Source: Ascidiimonas meishanensis
Lineage (GTDB): Bacteria > Bacteroidota > Bacteroidia > Flavobacteriales > Flavobacteriaceae
Reading direction: 5' to 3'
Length of the DNA: 64,000 nt
NCBI RefSeq assembly: GCF_037782385.1
Contig: NZ_JBBEXD010000003.1
Coordinates: forward strand, 434,001-498,000
Position 1 is the first letter of the stretch. Every line of letters starts with the position of its first letter. The position numbers were made by a program, and so were the translations under genes. Shown here piece after piece: positions 8,284 through 15,895 of the stretch. Below the pieces are notes generated by a model, which worked only from the letters and a program-made list of their open reading frames with translations, was not told the DNA's origin and did not search any database.

Positions 8284-8924
8284 ATAATTAAATACTACAC
8301 TGCAATCATCAGCTATTTTAGAAAAACTTCTTCCTATTAAATGATGATTATCTTTTTATGCGTTTATTGGAGATTAGTTGTAGTTCGCCACATAGTAAGT
8401 TTTTATTGTGTAGGATATATGGTTTGCTAAAATTAGGAAATCTTAACTAAATATTCCTCCCATATTGGACTTATGGGATTCGAAACCTGTGACAACTACA
8501 TTTCGTTACCAGAAATAAACCCACTGCGAGTACTAATTCTGCTATCCTAAAATAACAGAATGGTTATATTCTGATGGGACCCATATTATTCAGATAGGTT
8601 TTTTTTTGTTTAAAAATCCACTACGCCTCCTTGTTGTATCAGAATTTTCCCTAAGTACGTAGCCTACATTATTCTAAATAATTAGATGGATATGTGGCAT
8701 TAAAAAATAAAAGTAATCACTTGAATTTTATAAGGATGGCTTCATATAATAAAATTTATTTTTACAAAATTTATAAGTTTTTACTTGTTTCATGATGTTG
8801 AGTTATGGGTTTCCCGTAGTTTTTGTCATTCTCTATATTTTTCTAACTAATTATTCTTTTGAAGTTATTTTTTTTTCTAATTTCATTGAAATCAACTAAA
8901 TTTTAACACTTTATTTCCATCAAA
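8284..8924. other. 641-base intergenic region
   Basis: No convincing gene is present. There is a small hairpin (CAGAAT-GGTTAT-ATTCTG near 8556-8573). Near 8476-8491, on the minus strand, CACAGGTTTCGAATCC resembles a tRNA T-arm with one extra T, but no tRNA body surrounds it. The last 150 bases are very AT-rich and presumably hold the promoter of the secreted protein gene. I could not find an exact TAnnTTTG box with good spacing. Confidence 0.5.
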
Positions 8925-11900
8925 ATGAAAAGAATTACTACAATTTTTGCGTGTTTATTTTGCGTATTTACTTTTTATGCCCAAAATGAATCAATGAGAG
9001 CTACCTCCTATGGAAAAGCAACCTATATGAGGGAAATTCCGGCATTATCTCGTATGGATAATATTATTGCTGCCAAAGGGCTTGAGCATGTAGCACCACC
9101 TAAAAGGCGCGGTTCTAATACCTTTGTTCCCGGAAAAGGATTGCCCAAAGGCCCAGACGAATTAGTACAGAAACAAGTAAACTCACTAACAAATCGTGGA
9201 AGAGCTCCTATTACCTCTTTTGGAGCTCATGAAGGTACAGTACTTAATGACCCTACCGGGGCTATAGGTCCTAATCATTATGTCTATGCCTTTAATTCAG
9301 GATTTGGAATTTTAGATCGCTCTGGGAATGTATTGCTTCCGGAAGCATCCTTAGGAACATTATTTCCTGGAGAAACCCTTGGAGATCCTGTTGTGGTGTA
9401 TGACCGCTATGCAGATCGTTTTATTATTATGCAGTTTAGTAATACACCTAATGGGTTTTTAATAGCAGTAGGTCAAGGTCCAGACCCCATAAATGATGGC
9501 TGGTTTACCTATCGTTTTAATACAGGGTCGTTTCCAGATTATGAAAAATTATCTATTTGGGGAGATGGATACTATATCACAGCAAATAAAGATCAAGGAT
9601 CTATTACAACAAGTGAAGTGGTATTTGCTGTGGAGCGTGACCAGATGTTAGCAGGAAATCCTAATGCACAATTAGTAGGTTTTCCATTACCAGGAGCTTC
9701 TAATAACGGATTTTACAGTCCGGGAGGTTTTAATGCGACAGGTCCAACTCTTCCCCCTGTTGGAGTACCGCACCCTATAGTCTATATGCAAGATGATAGT
9801 TGGAGTGGCATATCTCAAGATCATTTAAAAGTATGGGATGTTAGTGTAAACTGGAATAGCCCAGCAAGTTCATCTATATCTGCTCCTCAACAAATAAATA
9901 CGGCTGCTTTTGATGCTGTGTTCAATGGAGGATCATTCAACAACCTAGACGAACCTGGGAGCGGTCCTAATATAGATGCCATACAAGCAACCATGATGTA
10001 CATGACAAACTATAGACGTTTTGGAACTCATAATTCTGCAGTCATGAATTTTGTGGTAGATGTAAGCGGAAACGATACTAAGGCAGGAATACGATGGTAT
10101 GAACTCCGTCAGACAGGCGATAATCAGCCCTGGACGATTTATCAGGAAGGAACCTACTCACAACCTAATTACAGTACATTTTGCGCCAGTATAGGAATGG
10201 ATTTTCAAGGGAATATTGGTCTTGCGTATACCATCGTAAGTAGTGCTGTATTTACTTCTTTAAGATATACAGGAAGATTAGCATCAGATCCTTTGGGCAC
10301 GATGACTATAGCCGAACAAAATATTGTAGATGGAAATGCACAGAATAATAGGTCTGATGGGCGATATGGGGATTATGCACAACTCACTGTAGATCCAATA
10401 GATGATTTAACCTTTTGGCACATAGGTGAATATATGAATGGAAGTCCATCAAACGTTAGAAAAAGTCATGTTGCAGCATTTCAAATTGGTACTGCGGTAC
10501 CTGATTTTGATCCACCATCAACTCCTTTAAATTTAGTAGCTTCAAATACAACTGCAACCACTACCGATTTATCTTGGGATGCGTCAACGGATAATATAGG
10601 GGTTACAGGATATGATGTATATCAAGAGGGTGTTGTGGTAGGAACCGCTTCAGGAACCACTTTTACAGTTACAGGATTAAGCCCAACAACAGCCTATAGT
10701 TTCTTTGTAATTGCTAAGGATGCTGCTGGAAATCAATCAGGGCAGAGCAATACTATAAGTGTAACTACAGGGGTAGTCACAGCTTGTAGCGGTGGAATTA
10801 CTGTATTCCCATACTCTGAAAGCTTTGAAAGCTCCTTGGGAGATTGGACACAAGATACAGGAGATGATTTAAATTGGACCCGTGATTCAGGTGGAACCCC
10901 ATCTAGTAACACAGGACCTTCCAGTGGAGCTGATGGAGCATTTTATATTTTTGTAGAAGCATCTGGAAATGGAACAGGTTTCCCAAATAAACAAGCTATT
11001 ATAAACTCTCCGTGTTATAATTTAGGCAGCGCTTCTCAGGCTACATTTTCATTCCAATACCATATGTTTGGAGCTACCGATATGGGAACTATCGCATTAG
11101 AAGCAAGTAATGATGACGGAAACTCATGGACCTCTATTTGGAGTCAGACAGGAAATCAAGGAAATCAATGGAATATTGTAGATGTAAACTTGGCATCTTA
11201 TGTAGGAAGTGGACTTCAGTTACGATTTAATAGAATAACTGGAGGAACTTGGCAAGCAGATATAGCCATAGATGCTATTTCTCTTACTACTACTGGGGGT
11301 CCAGATACAGAAGCTCCAACTGCACCAACAAGCTTAATAGCTTCAAATACAACCACTACCACTACAGATTTAAACTGGACAGCATCTACAGATAATGTAG
11401 CAGTAACTAGTTATGATGTATTACAAGATGGAGTAGTGATTGGAAATACGGCAACTACTAGTTTTAGTATTACAGGATTAACACCTGCTACTACCTATGT
11501 TTTTACGGTGGTTGCAAATGATGATGCTGGTAATCAATCGTTAGCAAGTAATGTGGCTTCTGTAACTACAAATGGTACAGGAGGTGCTGGATGTACAGGG
11601 GGTATTTCATCGTATCCATACTCAGAGAGTTTTGAAAGTTCTTTTGGTGCCTGGACACAAGCCACAGGAGACGATTTGAACTGGACTCGTGATTCTGGAG
11701 GAACACCATCTAATAACACAGGACCTTCCAGTGGAGCTGATGGAGCATTCTATATTTTTGTAGAAGCCTCAGGAAATGGAACAGGTTATCCGAACAAACA
11801 AGCAATTTTAAATTCTCCTTGTTTTGATTTGAACAGTGCTTCTCAAGCTACATTCTCTTTCCAATACCATATGTTTGGATCTGCTGATGCAGGATCTATA

Positions 11901-12713
11901 AACCTAGAGGCTAGTAATGATAATGGGGTTACCTGGACATCTATTTGGAGTCAGACAGGAAATCAAGGAAATCAATGGAATATAGTTACATTAGATTTAG
12001 CCGCTTATGTAGGGGGAGGTCTTCAATTACGTTTTAATAGAATTACAGGAGGTACTTGGCAAGCAGATGTTGCTATTGATGCGATATCACTTACTACTGA
12101 CGGAGGAACAACAAATAATTGTGCCGCCGCAGATGTAACACTTACTATTAATTTTGATGAGTATCCGGAAGAAACATCGTGGACATTACAAACAACAGGG
12201 GGAACTACAATAGCTAGCAATAGTTACTCTACCGCAAACCCAGATGGATCTACCGTTGTTGAGAATATTAATGGATTAAGCTCAGGAGATTATGTATTTA
12301 CCATTACAGATGCTTTTGGAGATGGTATTTGCTGCGGATTTGGTAATGGATCGTATACCTTAGAAAGTTCTGAAGGAATCCTAGCATCCGGAGGTGATTT
12401 TGGAGCTTCTGATGTGACTAACTTCTGTGTAGATGACACCAAATCTCCTGCGCTAAGGACACAGCTACTTGCTGAGGAAGATAATGATATGTTTAAGGTA
12501 TATCCTAATCCAGCCGAAAACCTACTTAATATTGATGTAAGAGGCCAACAAGTAGATAATGTCAAGGTATTCTCAATGCTAGGAATGTTAGTACAAGAAA
12601 TACAGAATTCTGGAATACGCAGTATTGATGTTTCAAATTATCAAACGGGAACCTATTTTATTAGAATTACTTCAGGCGATACTGTGATCACAAGAAAGTT
12701 TATTAAAAAGTAA
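8925..12713 (+). CDS. Large secreted multidomain protein with FnIII and MAM-like modules and type IX sorting domain
   Basis: This 1262-residue protein has a signal peptide (residues 1-20, MKRITTIFACLFCVFTFYAQ). The N-terminal domain (about 95-510) is repetitive and beta-rich, with propeller-like DxxGAIGPNHYV and DRYADRFIIMQF segments. A fibronectin type III domain (about 526-615) is followed by a MAM-like jellyroll (622-790), and a second FnIII (795-882) and MAM-like domain (889-1060) repeat that pair with high identity. A Cys-containing beta domain (about 1065-1172, with FGDGICCGFGNGSYTL) precedes the C-terminal type IX sorting domain (about 1186-1262, starting VYPNPAENLLNI and ending in a basic Lys pair). 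It should be exported by Sec, then by the gldKLMN machinery seen at the right end, and fixed to or released from the cell surface. Binding to glycans or adhesion is likely; a catalytic role is not evident. Confidence 0.88.
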   Translation: MKRITTIFACLFCVFTFYAQNESMRATSYGKATYMREIPALSRMDNIIAAKGLEHVAPPKRRGSNTFVPGKGLPKGPDELVQKQVNSLTNRGRAPITSFGAHEGTVLNDPTGAIGPNHYVYAFNSGFGILDRSGNVLLPEASLGTLFPGETLGDPVVVYDRYADRFIIMQFSNTPNGFLIAVGQGPDPINDGWFTYRFNTGSFPDYEKLSIWGDGYYITANKDQGSITTSEVVFAVERDQMLAGNPNAQLVGFPLPGASNNGFYSPGGFNATGPTLPPVGVPHPIVYMQDDSWSGISQDHLKVWDVSVNWNSPASSSISAPQQINTAAFDAVFNGGSFNNLDEPGSGPNIDAIQATMMYMTNYRRFGTHNSAVMNFVVDVSGNDTKAGIRWYELRQTGDNQPWTIYQEGTYSQPNYSTFCASIGMDFQGNIGLAYTIVSSAVFTSLRYTGRLASDPLGTMTIAEQNIVDGNAQNNRSDGRYGDYAQLTVDPIDDLTFWHIGEYMNGSPSNVRKSHVAAFQIGTAVPDFDPPSTPLNLVASNTTATTTDLSWDASTDNIGVTGYDVYQEGVVVGTASGTTFTVTGLSPTTAYSFFVIAKDAAGNQSGQSNTISVTTGVVTACSGGITVFPYSESFESSLGDWTQDTGDDLNWTRDSGGTPSSNTGPSSGADGAFYIFVEASGNGTGFPNKQAIINSPCYNLGSASQATFSFQYHMFGATDMGTIALEASNDDGNSWTSIWSQTGNQGNQWNIVDVNLASYVGSGLQLRFNRITGGTWQADIAIDAISLTTTGGPDTEAPTAPTSLIASNTTTTTTDLNWTASTDNVAVTSYDVLQDGVVIGNTATTSFSITGLTPATTYVFTVVANDDAGNQSLASNVASVTTNGTGGAGCTGGISSYPYSESFESSFGAWTQATGDDLNWTRDSGGTPSNNTGPSSGADGAFYIFVEASGNGTGYPNKQAILNSPCFDLNSASQATFSFQYHMFGSADAGSINLEASNDNGVTWTSIWSQTGNQGNQWNIVTLDLAAYVGGGLQLRFNRITGGTWQADVAIDAISLTTDGGTTNNCAAADVTLTINFDEYPEETSWTLQTTGGTTIASNSYSTANPDGSTVVENINGLSSGDYVFTITDAFGDGICCGFGNGSYTLESSEGILASGGDFGASDVTNFCVDDTKSPALRTQLLAEEDNDMFKVYPNPAENLLNIDVRGQQVDNVKVFSMLGMLVQEIQNSGIRSIDVSNYQTGTYFIRITSGDTVITRKFIKK

Positions 12714-12804
12714 CTAAATAAATTAGAATTCAAAGAATTAAAAAAAGATAAACGACGAGAAAGATAGGGACAGCATCCTACTAACTGTGTACGTTAAAAA
12801 CAAC

Positions 12805-12840
12805 AAGGGTTAGACTTTATTTTAAAGTCTAACCCTTTTT
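12805..12840 (+). terminator. Intrinsic terminator after the secreted FnIII/MAM protein
   Basis: AAGGGTTAGACTTT (12805-12818) pairs with AAAGTCTAACCCTT (12824-12837), a perfect 14-bp stem with a 5-base loop, followed by a run of five T ending at 12840. It lies 91 bases after the stop codon. This is a strong intrinsic terminator. Confidence 0.9.
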
Positions 12841-12959
12841 ACATATATTGTAATTAAACGGTTGAATATCGTTTGGCAATTAGTAGTTGTATCAAGTAAA
12901 GTAAACTTGAGGATAAGAAGAGGCTATCTTTTAATTTTTTCAAAAAATAAAAAGTAATT

Positions 12960-12983
12960 TTTCACAACAAAGGTAATCAGAAG
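12960..12983 (+). promoter_or_regulatory. Element upstream of the ankyrin gene shared with 2717-2737
   Basis: TTTCACAACA, then AAGGTAATCAGAAG, ends 15 bases before the ATG of the ankyrin gene. It matches the element at 2717-2737 apart from a 3-base insertion and one substitution. At this distance it could be part of the untranslated leader. Confidence 0.3.
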
Positions 12984-12998
12984 CAAAAAAATAAAGAT

Positions 12999-14282
12999 AT
13001 GGAACTTATTAATGCAATCAAGGATAATGATATAAATAGGGTAAGGGAGGCCATACGAAGCGAAGGCACTACAAATGTAGTAGATCCTGAAAATCCTCAA
13101 GCTGGAAATACAGCATTGCACGTTGCAGTTAATCAAGATAATGAACATATTAACCTGGAAATAGTCCAAGAGCTTTTACAAAATGGTGCTAATGTAGATG
13201 CTACAAACAATGATGGTCTTACGCCACTGCAAGTAGCAGTGGATACGGCTCCCCTTGAAGTGATCCAAGCGCTTCATACTAGCGGAGCTAATATAAATGC
13301 TGTGAACGATGAGGATCAAACTGCTTTACATTTTGCAATTGCGGGTCATGACTATGGCGGAACTAATGAATTTCGACCTCCGGTAATCGAATTTCTCATA
13401 AACAATGGTGCTAATGTAGATGCTGCAGATGACACTGGAATGACACCATTTCAGTTACTGTTAAATCATCAAGATCATCCTCAATTAATCCAAGATTTCA
13501 TAGATCGAGGGGTTGATTTAAATCAGCGAAATGATCCGGAAGACGAGAATAATAATATGCTGCAGTTGGCAATTGCTTCATTAGAACAGACGCCTACGGT
13601 TACTACTGGAGTGGTTCCATTATTACTAAAAACGGGTGTTTTTGATGTAAATGAAACGAACAATAATGGACAGACTTCGCTGCATATAGCAGCAGAAAGA
13701 GCTACAGAGCCAGGAGGCTTAGAATTAGTACAACTATTAATAGACAATGGAGCTAATGTTGCTCTACGGGATGAAAATGATCAAACTCCTTTCGATCTGA
13801 TGAACGATAACCAAGTAGAGATGATAAGAGGAGGTCATGTCAGTCATTCATTAGAGAGACAAAGACTGCAACAGGTAGCACAAGAGTTGAATGATAACTC
13901 TAATAATCAAGCCAATACCCCCCCAAATGTAGAAGAAGCTTTGGGAGTAGTATTAGGACATCATTACCCTTTGCCAGCGAATCAAAACAACCAACAACCA
14001 GCACAAGACCAAAATCAAGGAGCATTAGCAGGGATGAATGTTCCATTAAACCAGCAAGATCCCGTTGCAGGCAACAATAATAATCTAGCCAATCAAAACA
14101 ACGAACAACCGGCTCAAGACCAAAATCAAGGAGCATTAGCGGGGATGAACATTCCTTTAAACCAGCAGGATGCCGTTGCACGCAATAATAACAATCCTGA
14201 AAGGCGACGAAATGCTCCAGAACAGAGACAAGGACAGGAAGATGGTCCAAACCAAAGAAACGTTCGCCCTAGACGGAACTAA
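12999..14282 (+). CDS. Ankyrin-repeat protein with Q/N-rich tail; effector-like
   Basis: This 427-residue protein has no signal peptide or membrane helix. Residues about 1-275 form roughly seven ankyrin repeats with the usual GxTxLHxAV, LLxNGANVDAxN and DGLTPLQ signatures. Residues about 285-400 are rich in Gln and Asn and include two tandem copies of a 37-residue unit (QNQGALAGMN, PLNQQD). The extreme C-terminus is strongly basic (ERRRNAPEQRQ, NVRPRRN). Ankyrin arrays mediate protein binding. In bacteria, leaderless ankyrin proteins with disordered basic tails are often translocated effectors, but ankyrin proteins also occur in free-living species. The neighbouring LRR and KPW-repeat genes support a common role, though this is inference. 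Confidence 0.88.
   Translation: MELINAIKDNDINRVREAIRSEGTTNVVDPENPQAGNTALHVAVNQDNEHINLEIVQELLQNGANVDATNNDGLTPLQVAVDTAPLEVIQALHTSGANINAVNDEDQTALHFAIAGHDYGGTNEFRPPVIEFLINNGANVDAADDTGMTPFQLLLNHQDHPQLIQDFIDRGVDLNQRNDPEDENNNMLQLAIASLEQTPTVTTGVVPLLLKTGVFDVNETNNNGQTSLHIAAERATEPGGLELVQLLIDNGANVALRDENDQTPFDLMNDNQVEMIRGGHVSHSLERQRLQQVAQELNDNSNNQANTPPNVEEALGVVLGHHYPLPANQNNQQPAQDQNQGALAGMNVPLNQQDPVAGNNNNLANQNNEQPAQDQNQGALAGMNIPLNQQDAVARNNNNPERRRNAPEQRQGQEDGPNQRNVRPRRN
13980..14201 (+). repeat. Two 111-base coding repeats (37 residues each) in the ankyrin protein tail
   Basis: Units start at 13980 and 14091. They encode NQNNxQPAQDQNQGALAGMN and then a PLNQQD segment, differing at a handful of residues. 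Because the period is a multiple of three, expansion or loss of units would keep the frame. Confidence 0.85.
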
Positions 14283-14321
14283 TAAACCAAAACCGATTGG
14301 TGGATGGTAAATTGATGCATA

Positions 14322-14549
14322 TTATAATGAAGTGGTTTCCATCATGTTTAGCCCAATCAATGTATCAAGTAAGAGGTAAGTGGTATTGTTTGCCTTTTGA
14401 AAGATTAGTTCCCAATCGGTAGCAATTTTAGAAAAAGCACCGGCATATGCATGATCATTGTGTTTTTTGAGTCTTTCTTGAAGATGGGTTGTAACACCTA
14501 CGTAGATTTTGTTTTTAGACGGGCTATGAATAGAATAGAGATAAGACAT
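14322..14549 (-). pseudogene. GIY-YIG gene copy truncated and fused to foreign end
   Basis: The first 54 or so residues (MSYLYSIHSPSKNKIYVGVT onward) are nearly identical to the intact GIY-YIG gene at 14640-14924, then the frame switches into unrelated sequence (ANNTTYLLLDTLIGLN). The second half of the domain, including the glutamate-bearing helix, is missing, so nuclease activity is unlikely. The duplicated segment also contains the terminator and the last bases of tRNA-Phe. Confidence 0.75.
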
Positions 14550-14611
14550 AAGATGCAGTAAAACCAAAAAATCCTGACCAAAAGATCAGGATTTTAAAGT
14601 GGTACCTCCAG
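14395..14611. repeat. Direct repeat copy 1 (GIY-YIG 5' part, terminator, tRNA-Phe 3' end)
   Basis: This 217-base stretch matches 14770-15001, with one substitution (tagaatag against taaaatag) and a 15-base gap. The missing 15 bases in this copy lie between two ATAAG direct repeats, as expected for a slippage deletion. The copy ends with GGTACCTCCAG, the 3' end of the tRNA-Phe gene. It includes its own terminator hairpin at 14568-14595. Confidence 0.95.
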
Positions 14612-14627
14612 CCCCGATAGTTCGGGG
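14612..14627. other. Perfect GC-rich hairpin at the duplication junction
   Basis: CCCCGA-TAGT-TCGGGG forms a perfect 6-bp stem starting exactly where similarity to the tRNA-Phe gene ends. In an AT-rich genome this is conspicuous. Similar CCCGATAG..CTATCGGG hairpins are, from memory, common short repeats between genes in flavobacteria. Confidence 0.6.
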
Positions 14628-14639
14628 GAACCAGAGACT

Positions 14640-14924
14640 TTATTTTCTTTTGGTGAGAATATCCTCCAATATTTCTGGTTGCTGGATCACTTTTTCAATA
14701 AACTTTCTACTTTTCATTTTTTTGATGAACTTTTCCAGAAAAAGTGCCTCCTGTTTGTCTTCAAACTCTTTTTGAAAGATTAGTTCCCAATCGGTAGCAA
14801 TTTTAGAAAAAGCACCGGCATATGCATGATCATTGTGTTTTTTGAGTCTTTCTTGAAGATGGGTTGTAACACCTACGTAGATTTTGTTTTTAGACGGGCT
14901 ATGAATAAAATAGAGATAAGTCAT
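14640..14924 (-). CDS. GIY-YIG nuclease-family protein (intact copy)
   Basis: This 94-residue protein spans a complete small GIY-YIG domain. YLYFIHSPSKNKIYVGVT supplies the two signature elements (here Y-F-I and Y-V-G), an arginine-bearing helix follows (ERLKKHNDHAY), and the later ELIFQKEFEDKQEALFLEKF helix carries the expected metal-binding glutamate. Such single-domain proteins (UPF0213/YhbQ-like) are widespread and their role in flavobacteria is poorly defined. I chose the ATG at 14922-14924 because the domain starts there; an upstream in-frame ATG would only add residues that overlap the tRNA terminator. It lies directly downstream of tRNA-Phe on the same strand. Confidence 0.85.
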   Translation of the reverse strand: MTYLYFIHSPSKNKIYVGVTTHLQERLKKHNDHAYAGAFSKIATDWELIFQKEFEDKQEALFLEKFIKKMKSRKFIEKVIQQPEILEDILTKRK

Positions 14925-14989
14925 TATATTATAAGACATAAGATGCAGTAAAACCAAAAAATCCTGACCAAAAGATCAGGATTTTAAAG

Positions 14990-15001
<12 letters not shown>
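14770..15001. repeat. Direct repeat copy 2 (next to the intact tRNA-Phe)
   Basis: This 232-base stretch is the probable parent of the copy at 14395-14611. It runs from inside the GIY-YIG gene through the tRNA terminator into the acceptor end of tRNA-Phe. The near identity implies a very recent event. Confidence 0.95.
14952..14985 (-). terminator. Terminator of tRNA-Phe
   Basis: On the minus strand AAAATCCTGA (complement of 14976-14985) pairs with TCAGGATTTT (complement of 14958-14967) in a 10-bp stem, followed by further T residues. It sits 4 bases after the tRNA discriminator base. The same hairpin is repeated at 14568-14595 in the duplicated copy. Confidence 0.85.
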
Positions 15002-15062
<61 letters not shown>

Positions 15063-15082
15063 AGTTGCTTCATTAGCGGCTG

Positions 15083-15114
15083 CAAATATAAATGGTAATT
15101 TATTATTACCAAAA
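15083..15114 (-). promoter_or_regulatory. Bacteroidota-type promoter of tRNA-Phe
   Basis: On the minus strand TTTTG (complement of 15110-15114) is followed after 19 bases by TATATTTG (complement of 15083-15090), a perfect match to the TTG-N19-TAnnTTTG consensus. The spacer holds most of a small inverted repeat (GGTAAT...ATTACC, 15094-15110). Transcription would start about 14 bases before the mature tRNA 5' end. Confidence 0.8.
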
Positions 15115-15118
15115 GAAA

Positions 15119-15142
15119 TTTACAAAAAAACGGTTTTGTAAA
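15119..15142. promoter_or_regulatory. Inverted repeat between tRNA-Phe promoter and coaX
   Basis: TTTACAAAA (15119-15127) and TTTTGTAAA (15134-15142) form a perfect 9-bp inverted repeat with a 6-base centre, immediately upstream of the tRNA promoter and 21 bases before coaX. It could be an operator or a weak hairpin; nothing decides. Confidence 0.4.
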
Positions 15143-15163
15143 TTTACAATTATAATTACAATT

Positions 15164-15895
15164 ATGAATCTTATTGTAGATGTGGGCAATACGCTCATCA
15201 AAGTAGCTGTTTTTGATCGGAATTTTTTAATCTATGAAACTTCTTTTAAATCATTAGACTCAAATCAGAATTTCAAAAATATTTTGGAAAAACAGCATTG
15301 TACCCATGCAATCATCTCTTCTGTAGTAGATAAAGAGATAATGGAAATATTAAAGAACTATTCTAATTTGCAAGTGCTAAACTTAACTTCAGACACACCC
15401 ATTCCTTTTTTCAATGCCTATGCAAGTCCAAAGACCTTAGGGGTAGATAGAATTGCCCTCGCTGCTGCTGCATTTTGTGAGTATCCTAGAAAAAATGTGT
15501 TGGTAATAGATGCTGGAACCTGTATTACCTATGATTTTGTTCATGTAGATGGGACTTATATGGGAGGGTCTATTGCTCCCGGACTTAAAATGCGATATGC
15601 GAGTTTACATCATTTTACGGCTAGACTACCTTTACTAGATGAATATAAAGAACCAGAAATGTTAATTGGGAATACAACTGAAAATAGTATTCGCTCAGGA
15701 GTTTATTATGGATTGATTTATGAAATACAGGGAGTTATTGCTCAATATGTGTCACTATTTGAAGATTTAACAGTTATTTTAACAGGCGGTGATATGCAAA
15801 TTTTGTCTAAAACATTAAAAAATACCATATTTGCCAATCCAAAATTTTTAATACAGGGCCTTAACCATATTTTAGAATACAATAAACACGGATGA
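15164..15895 (+). CDS. coaX: Type III pantothenate kinase
   Basis: CoaX phosphorylates pantothenate with ATP, the first step of coenzyme A synthesis, in the cytoplasm. The 243-residue protein shows the ASKHA-fold signatures: MNLIVDVGNTLIKVAVFD at the start (phosphate 1), TLGVDRIALAAAA (about residue 87), the IDAGTCITYDF loop (about residue 112) and a late glycine-rich ILTGGD segment. I chose the ATG at 15164 because the family begins right there; an upstream ATG at 15092 would add 24 unlikely residues and overlap the inverted repeat. The stop overlaps the start of the next gene by four bases (ATGA), showing translational coupling. Confidence 0.95.
   Translation: MNLIVDVGNTLIKVAVFDRNFLIYETSFKSLDSNQNFKNILEKQHCTHAIISSVVDKEIMEILKNYSNLQVLNLTSDTPIPFFNAYASPKTLGVDRIALAAAAFCEYPRKNVLVIDAGTCITYDFVHVDGTYMGGSIAPGLKMRYASLHHFTARLPLLDEYKEPEMLIGNTTENSIRSGVYYGLIYEIQGVIAQYVSLFEDLTVILTGGDMQILSKTLKNTIFANPKFLIQGLNHILEYNKHG

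Noticed and set aside
8470..8495. tRNA T-arm-like sequence on the minus strand
   Set aside because: The loop has one base too many and the flanks do not form acceptor, D or anticodon stems. No 70-base cloverleaf can be drawn.
12924..13169. Hydrophobic minus-strand frame over the ankyrin gene start
   Set aside because: It is a shadow of an AT-rich leader and the ankyrin codons, with no sign of a real leader or family.
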